Of a DNA stretch of 64,000 nucleotides, positions 9,303 to 17,880 are shown piece by piece. Source of the stretch: Facklamia languida CCUG 37842 (GTDB lineage: Bacteria; Bacillota; Bacilli; Lactobacillales; Aerococcaceae); assembly GCF_000245795.1 (NCBI RefSeq), contig NZ_JH601133.1:367288-431287 (forward strand), written 5' to 3'. Every line of letters begins with the position of its first letter. Position 1 is the stretch's first letter. Made by a program: the position numbers and the translations under genes. The notes beneath the pieces were generated by a model that searched no databases, was not told the origin of the DNA, and saw only the letters and a list, made by a program, of their open reading frames with translations.

Positions 9303-10601
9303 ATGACTAATGATATAAGAAAACTCCTCAATATTAAAGACCCAAATATCCATTTCTCCCCAGATTCTGTTCAAGAACAAAACAATAAGCTCTATATCCA
9401 CTGTTCACTCACCTATCCTGTTCATACCTGTCCAAACTGTCACCACGAAGGTTGTGTCGTTAAGAATGGTTCCCGTACTTCTAAAATCACCTACCTCGAA
9501 TCCGCTGGACAAGCGAGTTATCTCATCCTCAATAAACAACGATTCCTCTGTAAACAATGTCACCATTCATTCACTGCACAGACACAACTTGTGGAGAAAA
9601 ACTGCTCCATCTCAAGAGCCACCAAACAAAAGATTGCTAGCTTAGCCACCAAAACCTATTCAGAAAAGTCGATCGCCGATCAAACGTATGTTTCAATTCA
9701 TACAGTCCGTCGGGTCGTGGATACATTCTCTTCCGCAGTCCGTAAAAGGCCAACGACACTCCCCAAACATCTTTGTTTTGATGAATTTAAGTCCACACGA
9801 ACGGTGAACGGGGCCATGAGCTTTATCTTCTGTGATGCCACCGACCACCAAGTCATTGATGTCGTAGAGGATCGACGATTAAGATACTTGAAGGCCTACT
9901 TTTACCGTTATAGTCGCAAAGAACGAAAAAAGGTCCAAACCATTTGTATCGATATGTACACTCCCTACATCGAATTGATCCGTCAACTCTTTCCTAATGC
10001 CGCCATTATTATTGATCGCTTCCACATCGTTCAAGCCCTTAATCGTGAATTAAATCGGTATCGTATCCAATGGATGAATCAGGTCAAATACCACGATAGA
10101 CGGCTCTATAATAAGCTGAAGCGGTATTGGAAACTGTTCTTAAAGAAGGAGACAGACCTTGACCACACACACTACAGCCGGTTTACCCTCTTTGATTCTT
10201 TAACGAATACTGGTCATATCGTCGATTATCTCTTAGATCAAAATCAAGTCTTTAAAGAATCGTATCGGATGGTTCAAAACCTTCGTTATGCCCTAGAAAA
10301 GTCTGATTACGATCAGTTTATGATGACGCTACATCAAGCACCTAACCAACATCTCGCGCCTGGATTAAGAAGGGTTTTAAGAACCTTTAAGAAATTCCAG
10401 CCTTATATTTCCAACACCTTTGACCATCCAACCATTACCAATGGCCCAATCGAAGGGATTAACAATAAAATTAAAGTCCTTAAACGCAATGCCTATGGCT
10501 ACCGTAAGGATACCCATTTCAAGAACCGCATTCTTTTAATATCGCGACTGTATGTGTCAGGAAGAAAAGAAAAAGAGACCAAGCAACAACTTGTTGCTTA
10601 G
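9303..10601 (+). CDS. ISL3-family transposase
   Basis: The protein has 432 aa, full length for ISL3 transposases. An N-terminal zinc-finger region (C-P-N-C near 46-49 and a second C-K-Q-C near 84-87) is followed by a helix-turn-helix (I-A-D-Q-T-Y-V-S-I-H-T-V-R-R) and the DDE catalytic domain. Likely acidic residues are D in C-F-D-E-F, D in C-I-D-M-Y-T-P-Y or I-I-D-R-F-H, and E in N-G-P-I-E-G-I-N-N. The C-terminus K-E-T-K-Q-Q-L-V-A is encoded by a small inverted repeat. It is the only gene of the element, and the frame is undamaged. Confidence 0.95.
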   Translation: MTNDIRKLLNIKDPNIHFSPDSVQEQNNKLYIHCSLTYPVHTCPNCHHEGCVVKNGSRTSKITYLESAGQASYLILNKQRFLCKQCHHSFTAQTQLVEKNCSISRATKQKIASLATKTYSEKSIADQTYVSIHTVRRVVDTFSSAVRKRPTTLPKHLCFDEFKSTRTVNGAMSFIFCDATDHQVIDVVEDRRLRYLKAYFYRYSRKERKKVQTICIDMYTPYIELIRQLFPNAAIIIDRFHIVQALNRELNRYRIQWMNQVKYHDRRLYNKLKRYWKLFLKKETDLDHTHYSRFTLFDSLTNTGHIVDYLLDQNQVFKESYRMVQNLRYALEKSDYDQFMMTLHQAPNQHLAPGLRRVLRTFKKFQPYISNTFDHPTITNGPIEGINNKIKVLKRNAYGYRKDTHFKNRILLISRLYVSGRKEKETKQQLVA

Positions 10602-10640
10602 TCTACTTTCAATACCATCAACCCTATTTGACAAAGAGCC

Positions 10641-10648
10641 AATAAAGG
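10641..10648. repeat. Target-site duplication, right copy (AATAAAGG)
   Basis: AATAAAGG follows the IS right end directly and matches the left copy base for base. It runs straight into a terminator hairpin, so the IS inserted at the foot of that hairpin. Confidence 0.9.
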
Positions 10649-10684
10649 AGACCAAACAACAATCAATTGTTTGGTCTCTTTTTA
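10648..10684 (+). terminator. Strong intrinsic terminator next to the IS
   Basis: Perfect 12-bp stem GAGACCAAACAA (10648-10659) / TTGTTTGGTCTC (10667-10678) with a 7-base loop and T5. It predates the IS, since the target duplication abuts it, and probably served whatever gene occupied the decayed locus. Confidence 0.8.
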
Positions 10685-10743
10685 GAGTCATGAGCCCTAT
10701 ATGTCATAGAGTCTCTTTATTCAGTTCATTTTGCCTGACATTA

Positions 10744-12834
10744 CTAACGATTCACTGCACGATAGATTTGGTTGGCTAGATTTCCGATAGCGGAATCTGA
10801 CCAAGCCCGCGTCAGAATGGTCAGATAGAATGGCTTTTGTCCTTCTACATAACCAGCTGCATTGTGGAATCCACCATAGTCCCCAGTCTTTTGATGGGTT
10901 TTGACTGGAATTGCATCAATTCGAGTCCCATCCGATTGAGTATGAGTTAATAACTGCTTAACGGTTGGGTCTTTCTGCTGCCAAATATGCTTCACTAACT
11001 TAGTAAACTCGCGCGCACTGATATTACGGTCATAGCTTGAATCCCCATAAGCTTCTTGAGTAAACCGGTTAAGATCGGCACGGTTACGATAACCCACATG
11101 ATGTAAGAGCAGGTCCGCTGCCAAATTATCTGAAATACTGGTTACTTTCTCTACCAGGTAACGGACGGAGTAAGTCTTATTCCAGTAACCTGGTTGAAAA
11201 CGGATATCGCCTGAACCACCTGTTCCATAGAAGTAAGATTCTGGATGCTGGTGTGCAGCATTAGTATAAGGGAAACGAGTATCCCAACTGATGATTCCTT
11301 TTTCAATCTGGTCTTGAACATAGCCTAAGAGCACTAGTTTGGTTGAAGAAGCTCCATAGAAGGCTTGTGAGTCTGCATTCCAAGAAGCTGTTCGAGAATC
11401 ACCATTCACAGCACTTTCAAAGAAAACTGAGAGGTTGGCATTTTGATACTGGTTCAAGACATTCTGCACCGCTTCATGAACCCCACTTAGGTTAGCATCT
11501 GATCCATCTCTAGGTGGTGTTTCTGGTCTTGGTGTGTGACCAGAATCCTCACCCTTACCATTACTTACCAAGAGTCGGTCTCCTGGATGAATCATATTAG
11601 AGGTCATGCGGTTCCATGCCTTAATTTGATTTATGGTCACACCAAACTGATTGGCAATCTTCCATAAGGAGTCGCCAGGCTTAACCCTATAGTAAGTCGT
11701 TGGTTGTGGGGAAGGCGTTGGCTGAGGTGCTTCTTCTTCTGGTTTCTCTTCAGGCTTAGGTCTTTCAGGACGAGTTGAACCATCTGTCGTCCCTTTGGCT
11801 ACAATCAGCCGATTACCTGCATATATATAATTTGATGTCAAATTATTCCATGCCTTTAGCTGAGCAACTGAAATATGATGATCATTGGCAATCTTCCATA
11901 AATAATCACCAGACTGAACAGTATAGTATTTAGTTGCTTGTTCTCGAGGCTGCGCGGGACTAGGTATTGGTTGGTTAACCGATTCGTCCTTATCCTCTGG
12001 TTGTGGTGTTGGCGTTGGTTGAACAGGTTGGCTAGGCTGAGCAGGTGCCTCTGACTTCCCAACACGCAGTTTGTTCCCTGGATGAATCATATTTGAAGTG
12101 AGGCCATTTAACCGTTTCAATTCATTGATGGTGAGGCCATACTTGTTCGAAATCAGCCACAGAGAGTCACCAGGCTTAACTGTATAATAGACTGTCTGCG
12201 TACGATTTGAAGGATTAGATGGGGTCTCCGTAAGTCTTGGTTGAGCGGGTCTTTCAGACGGATTAGCAGGTCGGCTGGGTTGTAGTCTGGTTGCTGATTG
12301 CGCCTCTTTTACCACTTTCAAGCGGTCACCGGGGTGGATCATATTGGAACGGAGTCCATTCACTTGCTTGAGTTGTGTAATAGTCATTCCATGGTGGTTC
12401 GCAATCGCCCATAAAGAGTCACCAGGGCGAACAGTATAGGTCCCTTGAGTCATAGGTCTAGGTGTCGTAGACTCTACACTTGGTTGACTACTCGTTGAAG
12501 GCGTCTCATTCGAAGGCGCCTCAGTAGATGGCGTCTCTGAAGGCTGTGATGCTGGAGGATTTGTCTCAGGTCTGGTCGGAGTGACGGATGGTTCTTGACT
12601 GGGGTTTGTCACAACTAACTGTTGCCCTGAGTAGAGGTAATTCGTTGTTAATTGATTCCAGTCAATAATATTTTTTACTGTTATTCCATACTTACTAGCA
12701 ATTAAAGCTAGGTACTCTCCGTGCTCAACTGTATGGGGCTTCGTTTGAGCTGATATTGATGGATTCACCGTCGCAACCACCGCCACCGAGGCGATTAATG
12801 CGGATGAAGATAGAAGAAGATCTCTTACTTTCAT
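10744..12834 (-). CDS. Secreted protein with five LysM repeats and a serine beta-lactamase/PBP-type domain
   Basis: The protein has 696 aa. A signal peptide (about 1-30, ending S-I-S-A-Q) is followed by five LysM peptidoglycan-binding repeats at about 34-76, 132-175, 216-259, 303-346 and 381-424, separated by Pro/Thr/Ser/Glu-rich linkers. The C-terminal domain (about 450-696) has the three penicillin-recognising motifs: S-S-T-K (Ser496, Lys499), S-D-N (568-570) and K-T-G (649-651). It is therefore a wall-bound class A beta-lactamase-like or DD-peptidase-like serine hydrolase. Whether it hydrolyses beta-lactams or acts on peptidoglycan cannot be told from the sequence. The ribosome site AGGAAGG fits the ATG. 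Confidence 0.9.
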   Translation of the reverse strand: MKVRDLLLSSSALIASVAVVATVNPSISAQTKPHTVEHGEYLALIASKYGITVKNIIDWNQLTTNYLYSGQQLVVTNPSQEPSVTPTRPETNPPASQPSETPSTEAPSNETPSTSSQPSVESTTPRPMTQGTYTVRPGDSLWAIANHHGMTITQLKQVNGLRSNMIHPGDRLKVVKEAQSATRLQPSRPANPSERPAQPRLTETPSNPSNRTQTVYYTVKPGDSLWLISNKYGLTINELKRLNGLTSNMIHPGNKLRVGKSEAPAQPSQPVQPTPTPQPEDKDESVNQPIPSPAQPREQATKYYTVQSGDYLWKIANDHHISVAQLKAWNNLTSNYIYAGNRLIVAKGTTDGSTRPERPKPEEKPEEEAPQPTPSPQPTTYYRVKPGDSLWKIANQFGVTINQIKAWNRMTSNMIHPGDRLLVSNGKGEDSGHTPRPETPPRDGSDANLSGVHEAVQNVLNQYQNANLSVFFESAVNGDSRTASWNADSQAFYGASSTKLVLLGYVQDQIEKGIISWDTRFPYTNAAHQHPESYFYGTGGSGDIRFQPGYWNKTYSVRYLVEKVTSISDNLAADLLLHHVGYRNRADLNRFTQEAYGDSSYDRNISAREFTKLVKHIWQQKDPTVKQLLTHTQSDGTRIDAIPVKTHQKTGDYGGFHNAAGYVEGQKPFYLTILTRAWSDSAIGNLANQIYRAVNR

Positions 12835-12912
12835 ACTCTTACCTTCCTAAATAGATTATTTGTAATTAAATCTTAACATAAACTCAATTATTATGAAAGA
12901 TATATGAAATGT

Positions 12913-12945
12913 CCTTTTATCCTTCATCTCTTAACGGATAAAAGG
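12913..12945. repeat. Perfect 10-bp inverted repeat upstream of the LysM protein gene
   Basis: CCTTTTATCC (12913-12922) and GGATAAAAGG (12936-12945) are exact reverse complements with a 13-base loop. No T-run follows on either strand, so it is not a simple terminator. It lies about 80 bp upstream of the LysM gene start. Confidence 0.55.
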
Positions 12946-13011
12946 GAGAAGAACGATAGGCGCATAATTGATGAAGTATCCTATAACACAGACCAGTCAA
13001 ATTCTTAGTTA

Positions 13012-13110
13012 AAAGGTTCTCCTCCACTGATAGCCAATTCTAGCCCGTCTGTTTTAGAACCTTTAAAGATCCTTTGATACACAAAAACGAAGTATTAAAA
13101 CATCAGACGG
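13012..13110. repeat. Overlapping inverted repeats in the divergent LysM/marR intergenic region
   Basis: AAAGGTTCT (13012-13020) pairs perfectly with AGAACCTTT (13056-13064). CCGTCTG-TTTTA (13045-13056) pairs with TAAAA-CAT-CAGACGG (13096-13110) apart from a small bulge. The two helices share a boundary at 13056, so both cannot fully form as a simple nested fold. The 368-bp stretch 12835-13202 has no gene; apart from these dyads and the marR promoter I see nothing else in it. Confidence 0.45.
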
Positions 13111-13145
13111 ATGGTTGGAGAGTAAGGAATATTAAAAAATCCTTA

Positions 13146-13173
13146 TTGACATCTTCTAAAATGCGATTAAAAT
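13146..13173 (+). promoter_or_regulatory. Promoter of the marR-ABC exporter operon
   Basis: Consensus -35 TTGACA (13146-13151), a 16-bp spacer, and -10 TAAAAT (13168-13173), about 40 bp before the marR start. Confidence 0.7.
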
Positions 13174-13211
13174 AGTTCACATGATAACTAATCGGAAGAG
13201 AGGTGCCCTTT

Positions 13212-13670
13212 TTGCATACTGATTTTAGAAAGCTTGTTCATGAAATTGAAATTTTAGCTCATCAATTAGCTCGCCAATACGACTTCGAACACCTGGATGG
13301 CCCTCAAGGAACAACCCTACAATTTCTAAGTGACCACGACCAAAAAAACATCTATCAAAAAGACATTGAAGAATTCCATCAAATATCAAAATCAGCAGCC
13401 AGTCATTTAGTCAAACGGATGGAGAAAAACCATTTCATCCAAACATCCACACTTCCTGAAGATAAACGTCATAAGATCATTCAACTAACAGATTTGGGCT
13501 ATGAAAAATCGGTCATGATGGATCAATTCTTTACTCTTCTCAAAGACTTAATCTTTGCCGATATCCCCCAATATGACCTGGATCACTTTGATCGTACGCT
13601 ACAGTTGATTGAACAAAATATTATCAATGCTAATCAAACGCTTGAGTCAGAGGAGGAAATAAATGATTAA
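13212..13670 (+). CDS. MarR-family transcriptional regulator
   Basis: About 152 aa, a normal MarR length. The winged helix-turn-helix is seen as F-H-Q-I-S-K-S-A-A-S-H-L-V-K-R-M-E-K recognition helices, followed by the wing P-E-D-K-R-H-K-I-I-Q-L-T-D-L-G. I chose the TTG at 13212 because AGAGAGG lies 8 bases upstream; a GTG at 13203 sits on top of that site but would add three residues. It overlaps the first exporter gene by 8 bp. It probably represses its own operon and responds to an exporter substrate. Confidence 0.88.
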   Translation: MHTDFRKLVHEIEILAHQLARQYDFEHLDGPQGTTLQFLSDHDQKNIYQKDIEEFHQISKSAASHLVKRMEKNHFIQTSTLPEDKRHKIIQLTDLGYEKSVMMDQFFTLLKDLIFADIPQYDLDHFDRTLQLIEQNIINANQTLESEEEIND

Positions 13671-15429
13671 ATTATTCAAACGACTATCTCTTAAAGAATG
13701 GGTCATGATTCTGTTAGCGATTCTGCTGATTGCTGCTAGCGTCTGGATTGAACTCTCTATTCCAGACCACATGGCTGATATTACCAAAGCCTTGCAGCAC
13801 CCGCAGGTTCAACTCAGTGATATTTATGCACCTGGTAAAGGGATGATTTTGCTCTCCTTATTGAGTTTCTTCTTATCCATGATCGTGGTCTTCTTATCTA
13901 GCCAGATTGCTGCAAGCTTTTCTTCACGCTTAAGAAAAACTGTTTTTCACACTGTCATGAACTTTGACACCACTGAAATTAAGCACTTCTCTGTTCCGAG
14001 CCTTTTAACCCGAACAACGAATGATATTGTCCAAATACAAATGTTCATCGCAGTCGGTTTACAAGTGGTTGTACGTGGCCCTTTAATGGCCACGATCGCC
14101 ATGACCAAAATTGCTGGTAAAAATCAACAATGGTTAACCATCACCTTAATCGCGGTTCTCATTATGCTAACAACTTTGGGTACCCTACTTTTCTTAGTCT
14201 TTCCCAAGCAGCGCCAAGTTCAAACAACCACCGACCGCTTGAATCAAGTCATGCGTGAATCTCTGACGGGAATGCGGGTCATTCGCGCTTATAATGCTCA
14301 AGCTTATCAAACAAGCAAATTTGAACAAGCCAACGATGACTTAACCGGTTTAAATCTTTTTATTTTCAGGGCGATGGGTCTCATGCAGCCTGTCATGATG
14401 CTCGTCTCCAGCGGATTGACCCTTGCGGTCTATTGGGTGGGTGCCTATTTAATCTCGGCTGCCCTCTTCCAAGAAAAAATCCTTCTCTTCTCAGACATGG
14501 TCATCTTCTCATCCTATGCCATGCAGGTCGTCATTGGCTTTATGATGATGACCGTCATCTTCATGATCCTCCCCCGTACAATTGTCTCTGCTAATCGAAT
14601 TAATGAAGTGGTCGATACGCGTCAGACAATGCACTATCCCACTGATCAACAATCCATCCAAGCGACAAGTCAGGGTGAACTTATTGTAGATCAGGTGTCC
14701 TTCCAATATCCTGGCGCTAGTCAACCTATTCTTCATGATATTTCCTTTAAAGCTTCAAGAGGACAAACAATTGCTTTTATCGGAGCAACAGGTTCAGGAA
14801 AATCAACCCTGATTAACCTGATTCCTCGTCTTTATGATGCAACTACCGGACGCATCCTCTTGAATGGCCACCCCATTCAAGAATATAGTCGCCAAGCCTT
14901 AAATAACTTGATTGGTTATATTCCTCAGACCGCTATCCTCTTTAAGGGCACCATTGCTTCGAATATTGATTTTGGGGAATCAAGTCAAAGTCCCTTAACA
15001 ACTGATCAGATCTGGGAGGCTATCCAAATTGCCCAAGCCGAAGAATTCGTGGCAAGTCGTGAGGACCAACTAGAAAGTCGCGTATCTCAAGCCGGTAAGA
15101 ATTATTCGGGCGGTCAAAAACAACGTATAGCCATTGCTCGTGCACTCGCTAGAAAGCCTGAATTTCTAATCTTCGATGATTCTTTCTCAGCCCTTGATTA
15201 TAAGACTGACCGTCTCCTCAGACAGGTATTACAAGAAAAAACAAGTCAAACAACGAAACTCATTGTGGCGCAACGCATTTCAACCATCATGGAGGCTGAT
15301 TTAATTCTGGTTCTAGACCAAGGACGAGTCGTTGGCCAAGGCACCCATAAGGAGTTGCTGGCCCATAATAAAGTCTATCAAGAAATTGCTTATTCACAAC
15401 TTAACGAGGAGGAGTTAGCCCATGAATAA
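13663..15429 (+). CDS. ABC exporter half-transporter with degenerate ATPase site (EfrA/LmrC-like)
   Basis: The protein has 588 aa. A six-helix exporter membrane domain (about 1-320) is followed by a nucleotide-binding domain. Walker A is G-A-T-G-S-G-K-S-T (374-382), the signature is Y-S-G-G-Q (481-485), and Walker B ends F-D-D (504-506) with Asp in place of the catalytic Glu. The switch His is replaced by Gln in I-V-A-Q-R-I-S-T. These two changes mark the non-catalytic partner of heterodimeric multidrug exporters such as LmrCD, BmrCD and TM287/288. It overlaps the second half-transporter gene by 8 bp. Confidence 0.92.
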   Translation: MIKLFKRLSLKEWVMILLAILLIAASVWIELSIPDHMADITKALQHPQVQLSDIYAPGKGMILLSLLSFFLSMIVVFLSSQIAASFSSRLRKTVFHTVMNFDTTEIKHFSVPSLLTRTTNDIVQIQMFIAVGLQVVVRGPLMATIAMTKIAGKNQQWLTITLIAVLIMLTTLGTLLFLVFPKQRQVQTTTDRLNQVMRESLTGMRVIRAYNAQAYQTSKFEQANDDLTGLNLFIFRAMGLMQPVMMLVSSGLTLAVYWVGAYLISAALFQEKILLFSDMVIFSSYAMQVVIGFMMMTVIFMILPRTIVSANRINEVVDTRQTMHYPTDQQSIQATSQGELIVDQVSFQYPGASQPILHDISFKASRGQTIAFIGATGSGKSTLINLIPRLYDATTGRILLNGHPIQEYSRQALNNLIGYIPQTAILFKGTIASNIDFGESSQSPLTTDQIWEAIQIAQAEEFVASREDQLESRVSQAGKNYSGGQKQRIAIARALARKPEFLIFDDSFSALDYKTDRLLRQVLQEKTSQTTKLIVAQRISTIMEADLILVLDQGRVVGQGTHKELLAHNKVYQEIAYSQLNEEELAHE

Positions 15430-17161
15430 AAAGAAAATAAGCCTCAATCACTTTACTAAAGGCTACCGTCTCCTCTTTGTTTTAGCCACTATCTTCTCTA
15501 TTATTGGATCTTATATATCGGTCATTGGACCAGACCGAATTCGTAAGATGACGGACCTGATTGCCCAAGGCATTGTGGGATCCATGCAGATCGACCGTAT
15601 CGGTGAAATTGCCCTGCGACTCGCGCTCCTTTATTTAGTTGGGGCATTTGTCAATTATGTCGCTTCTTTTATTATGGCGACTCTTTCACAACGCATCACC
15701 CAAAAATTAAGGACCGCTATGGAAGACAAAATCCATCAGATGCCCCTTGCCTACTTTGACAGTCATTCACAAGGGGATACCCTCTCACGCGTGACGAATG
15801 ACTTAGATTCTTTAGGCCAATCCCTCAATCAAAGCCTTTCAACCCTAGTATCAGCTGCTACTTTATTAATTGGCTCATTGGTTATGATGTTTAGAACGGA
15901 TACTACTCTCACCTGGGTTTCGATCGCAACCGTTTCAATTGGTTTTGTCTTGATGATGCTTTTAATGAATAAATCTCGTTCTTTCTTTAAGAGGCAACAA
16001 GATCAGCTGGCTGAAATTAATGGGCATATTGAAGAGATGTATACTGGACATCAAGTTGTCCTAACTTATAATGCCGTTGACAAGGCCAAGGCTACCTTTG
16101 ATGAAATTAATGACCGCCTACAGTCCAGTATATGGCGGGCCCGGTTCTTTTCAGGCATCGCCATGCCGATGATGGTTTTTATTAGTAATTTTGGTTATGT
16201 CCTGGTTTGTATCGTGGGAGCTTCTTTAGTCATTAAGGGACAAATTACCATGGGGGTGATCGTTGCCTTTATGATGTATATCCGGATGTTTAGTCAACCC
16301 ATTCAACAGTTAGCTCAAGCAGGCCAAGCCTTGGCTCAAGCAAGAGCTGCCATTGGCCGCGTCTTTGACTTCTTAAATGAGGAAGAATTGACGGATGAAT
16401 CGGCTAAAGGCCAACAAATTGACCAAGTGACGGGTTATGTCGATTTTAAAGATGTTACCTTTGGCTATGAACCCAACCAGGCCATTATTCATCACTTCTC
16501 AGCCAGCGCCAAACCCGGTCAAAAGATTGCCATAGTTGGCCCAACGGGTGCAGGTAAAACGACCCTCGTCAATCTATTAATGCGGTTTTATGAGATCGAC
16601 CAAGGCGTCATTGAAATTGATGGCGTCGACCTACAGGCAATGAAACGTTCTGAAATCCATGACCACTTCGCTATGGTCTTACAAGATACCTGGTTATTCG
16701 AAGGAAGTATTCGAGATAACCTGATTTTTAACCGCCAATCAGTCAGTGATCAAGAGCTGATCATGGCCTGTCAAGCAGTCGGAATGGACCACTTTATTAA
16801 CACGCTACCGGATGGCTATGATACGGTCTTAGATGATTCGATTAGCCTGTCCGTCGGTCAAAAACAACTCTTGACAATTGCCCGTGCCCTGATCAAAGAT
16901 GCTCCCTTGTTAATTCTTGATGAAGCAACTTCCTCCGTTGATACAAGAACCGAAGAACAAATTCAACTTGCCATGGACAAGCTAATGAAGGGGCGTACTT
17001 CCTTTGTGATTGCTCACCGTCTTTCAACTATCCGTAATGCAGATCTTATTCTGGTCATGAAGGATGGAAATATCATTGAACAGGGTCATCACCAAGAATT
17101 AATGCAGGCGAATGGATTTTATGCTGACTTATATAATAGTCAATTTGAGCCGACTTCCTAA
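15422..17161 (+). CDS. ABC exporter half-transporter, catalytic partner (EfrB/LmrD-like)
   Basis: The protein has 579 aa with an N-terminal six-helix membrane domain and a C-terminal ATPase domain. Walker A is G-P-T-G-A-G-K-T-T, Walker B is L-I-L-D-E-A-T-S-S-V-D with the catalytic Glu, and the H-loop is intact (V-I-A-H-R-L-S-T). The signature is altered to L-S-V-G-Q. Its degenerate signature faces the degenerate Walker B of the partner, so one composite ATP site is silent and one is active. This is exactly the arrangement of heterodimeric drug exporters. Its substrate is unknown. Confidence 0.92.
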   Translation: MNKKKISLNHFTKGYRLLFVLATIFSIIGSYISVIGPDRIRKMTDLIAQGIVGSMQIDRIGEIALRLALLYLVGAFVNYVASFIMATLSQRITQKLRTAMEDKIHQMPLAYFDSHSQGDTLSRVTNDLDSLGQSLNQSLSTLVSAATLLIGSLVMMFRTDTTLTWVSIATVSIGFVLMMLLMNKSRSFFKRQQDQLAEINGHIEEMYTGHQVVLTYNAVDKAKATFDEINDRLQSSIWRARFFSGIAMPMMVFISNFGYVLVCIVGASLVIKGQITMGVIVAFMMYIRMFSQPIQQLAQAGQALAQARAAIGRVFDFLNEEELTDESAKGQQIDQVTGYVDFKDVTFGYEPNQAIIHHFSASAKPGQKIAIVGPTGAGKTTLVNLLMRFYEIDQGVIEIDGVDLQAMKRSEIHDHFAMVLQDTWLFEGSIRDNLIFNRQSVSDQELIMACQAVGMDHFINTLPDGYDTVLDDSISLSVGQKQLLTIARALIKDAPLLILDEATSSVDTRTEEQIQLAMDKLMKGRTSFVIAHRLSTIRNADLILVMKDGNIIEQGHHQELMQANGFYADLYNSQFEPTS

Positions 17162-17207
17162 GTTCTATTCATTCACTGTTCCTCACGGTGAGGTCATCCA
17201 GTCAAGC

Positions 17208-17240
17208 AAAAAAAACGAAGTCTTGCCACTTCGTTTTTTT
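17208..17240. terminator. Bidirectional terminator between the ABC exporter operon and efp
   Basis: The stem ACGAAG (17215-17220) / CTTCGT (17229-17234) is flanked by A7 and T7. It lies between the convergent exporter operon and efp and can serve both. Confidence 0.85.
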
Positions 17241-17246
17241 GTTTAG

Positions 17247-17810
17247 TTATTTATTTGCACGTCCCTTATATGAACCATCAGCTGTCCCGATCTCTAAGAG
17301 TTCCCCTTGTTCAATAAAATCAGGAACGTTGACAACCAATCCCGTTTGCATGGTAGCTGGCTTACCTGATCCTGTAACAGTTGCGCCCTTGATTGAGGGT
17401 TGAGTCTCAGCCACTTCGAGCACGACCGTTCCTGGCAACTCCACACCAATCACTTCAGAACCGAAGAATTGGATCTTGCAATGCATATTATCCAATAAGT
17501 ATAAAAGTTCATTCTCAATGGACTCAACAGGTAGTTCATACTGCTCATAGGTCTCTAAGTCCATAAAGACCGCCATTCCATCCATCTTGTAGAGGTATTG
17601 AACTTCCTTGGTTTCAAGGTAAGCACGTTCATACTTATCATCGGGACGTAAGGTTGTATCATAAGTTGCTCCTGTTCGAACATTGCGTAACTTCATACGC
17701 ATGACAGTATTTCCTTTACCAGGCTTATGGTGACTCGCTTCTAGAACACGAATTAAATCATTGCCATCAACGTAAGTCATGCCTGCTCTTAAATCTGCTG
17801 CAGATATCAT
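17247..17810 (-). CDS. efp: Elongation factor P
   Basis: The protein has 187 aa, the usual length, with three OB-like domains. It relieves ribosome stalling at polyproline stretches. The domain I loop reads H-H-K-P-G-K-G-N, placing the lysine that is modified in Bacillus at Lys32. The start ATG follows TTAGGAGAAG. It lies alone with an extended -10 promoter upstream. In many Firmicutes efp adjoins the Xaa-Pro peptidase gene of the nusB cluster; here it is about 12 kb away from it. Confidence 0.96.
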   Translation of the reverse strand: MISAADLRAGMTYVDGNDLIRVLEASHHKPGKGNTVMRMKLRNVRTGATYDTTLRPDDKYERAYLETKEVQYLYKMDGMAVFMDLETYEQYELPVESIENELLYLLDNMHCKIQFFGSEVIGVELPGTVVLEVAETQPSIKGATVTGSGKPATMQTGLVVNVPDFIEQGELLEIGTADGSYKGRANK

Positions 17811-17847
17811 CTTATCTTCTCCTAACTAAAAATAAAATTCTATTCGC

Positions 17848-17856
17848 ATTATAGCA
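17848..17856 (-). promoter_or_regulatory. Extended -10 promoter of efp
   Basis: The minus strand reads TGCTATAAT, an extended -10 (TGn-TATAAT), about 40 bp before the efp start. No good -35 is visible, as is usual for extended -10 promoters. Confidence 0.6.
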
Positions 17857-17880
17857 TAGATAGACAGCGACTAAAAACAA

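Larger units (their letters stand above)
9180..10640 (+). mobile_element. Complete ISL3-family insertion sequence (1461 bp)
   Basis: The left end GGTTCTATAATTTATAG... and the reverse complement of the right end GGCTCTTTGTCAAATAG... share GGxTCTxT plus a 13-bp perfect block ending GGGTTGATGG. They form 26-bp imperfect inverted repeats of the ISL3 type. An 8-bp duplication, AATAAAGG, flanks both ends exactly. One intact transposase gene fills the element. The exact duplication and open transposase point to a recent, possibly still active insertion. Confidence 0.92.

Noticed and set aside
10552-10779. A 75-aa frame overlapping the transposase end and the terminator
   Set aside because: It overlaps the transposase in another frame, runs through a terminator hairpin and has no ribosome site.
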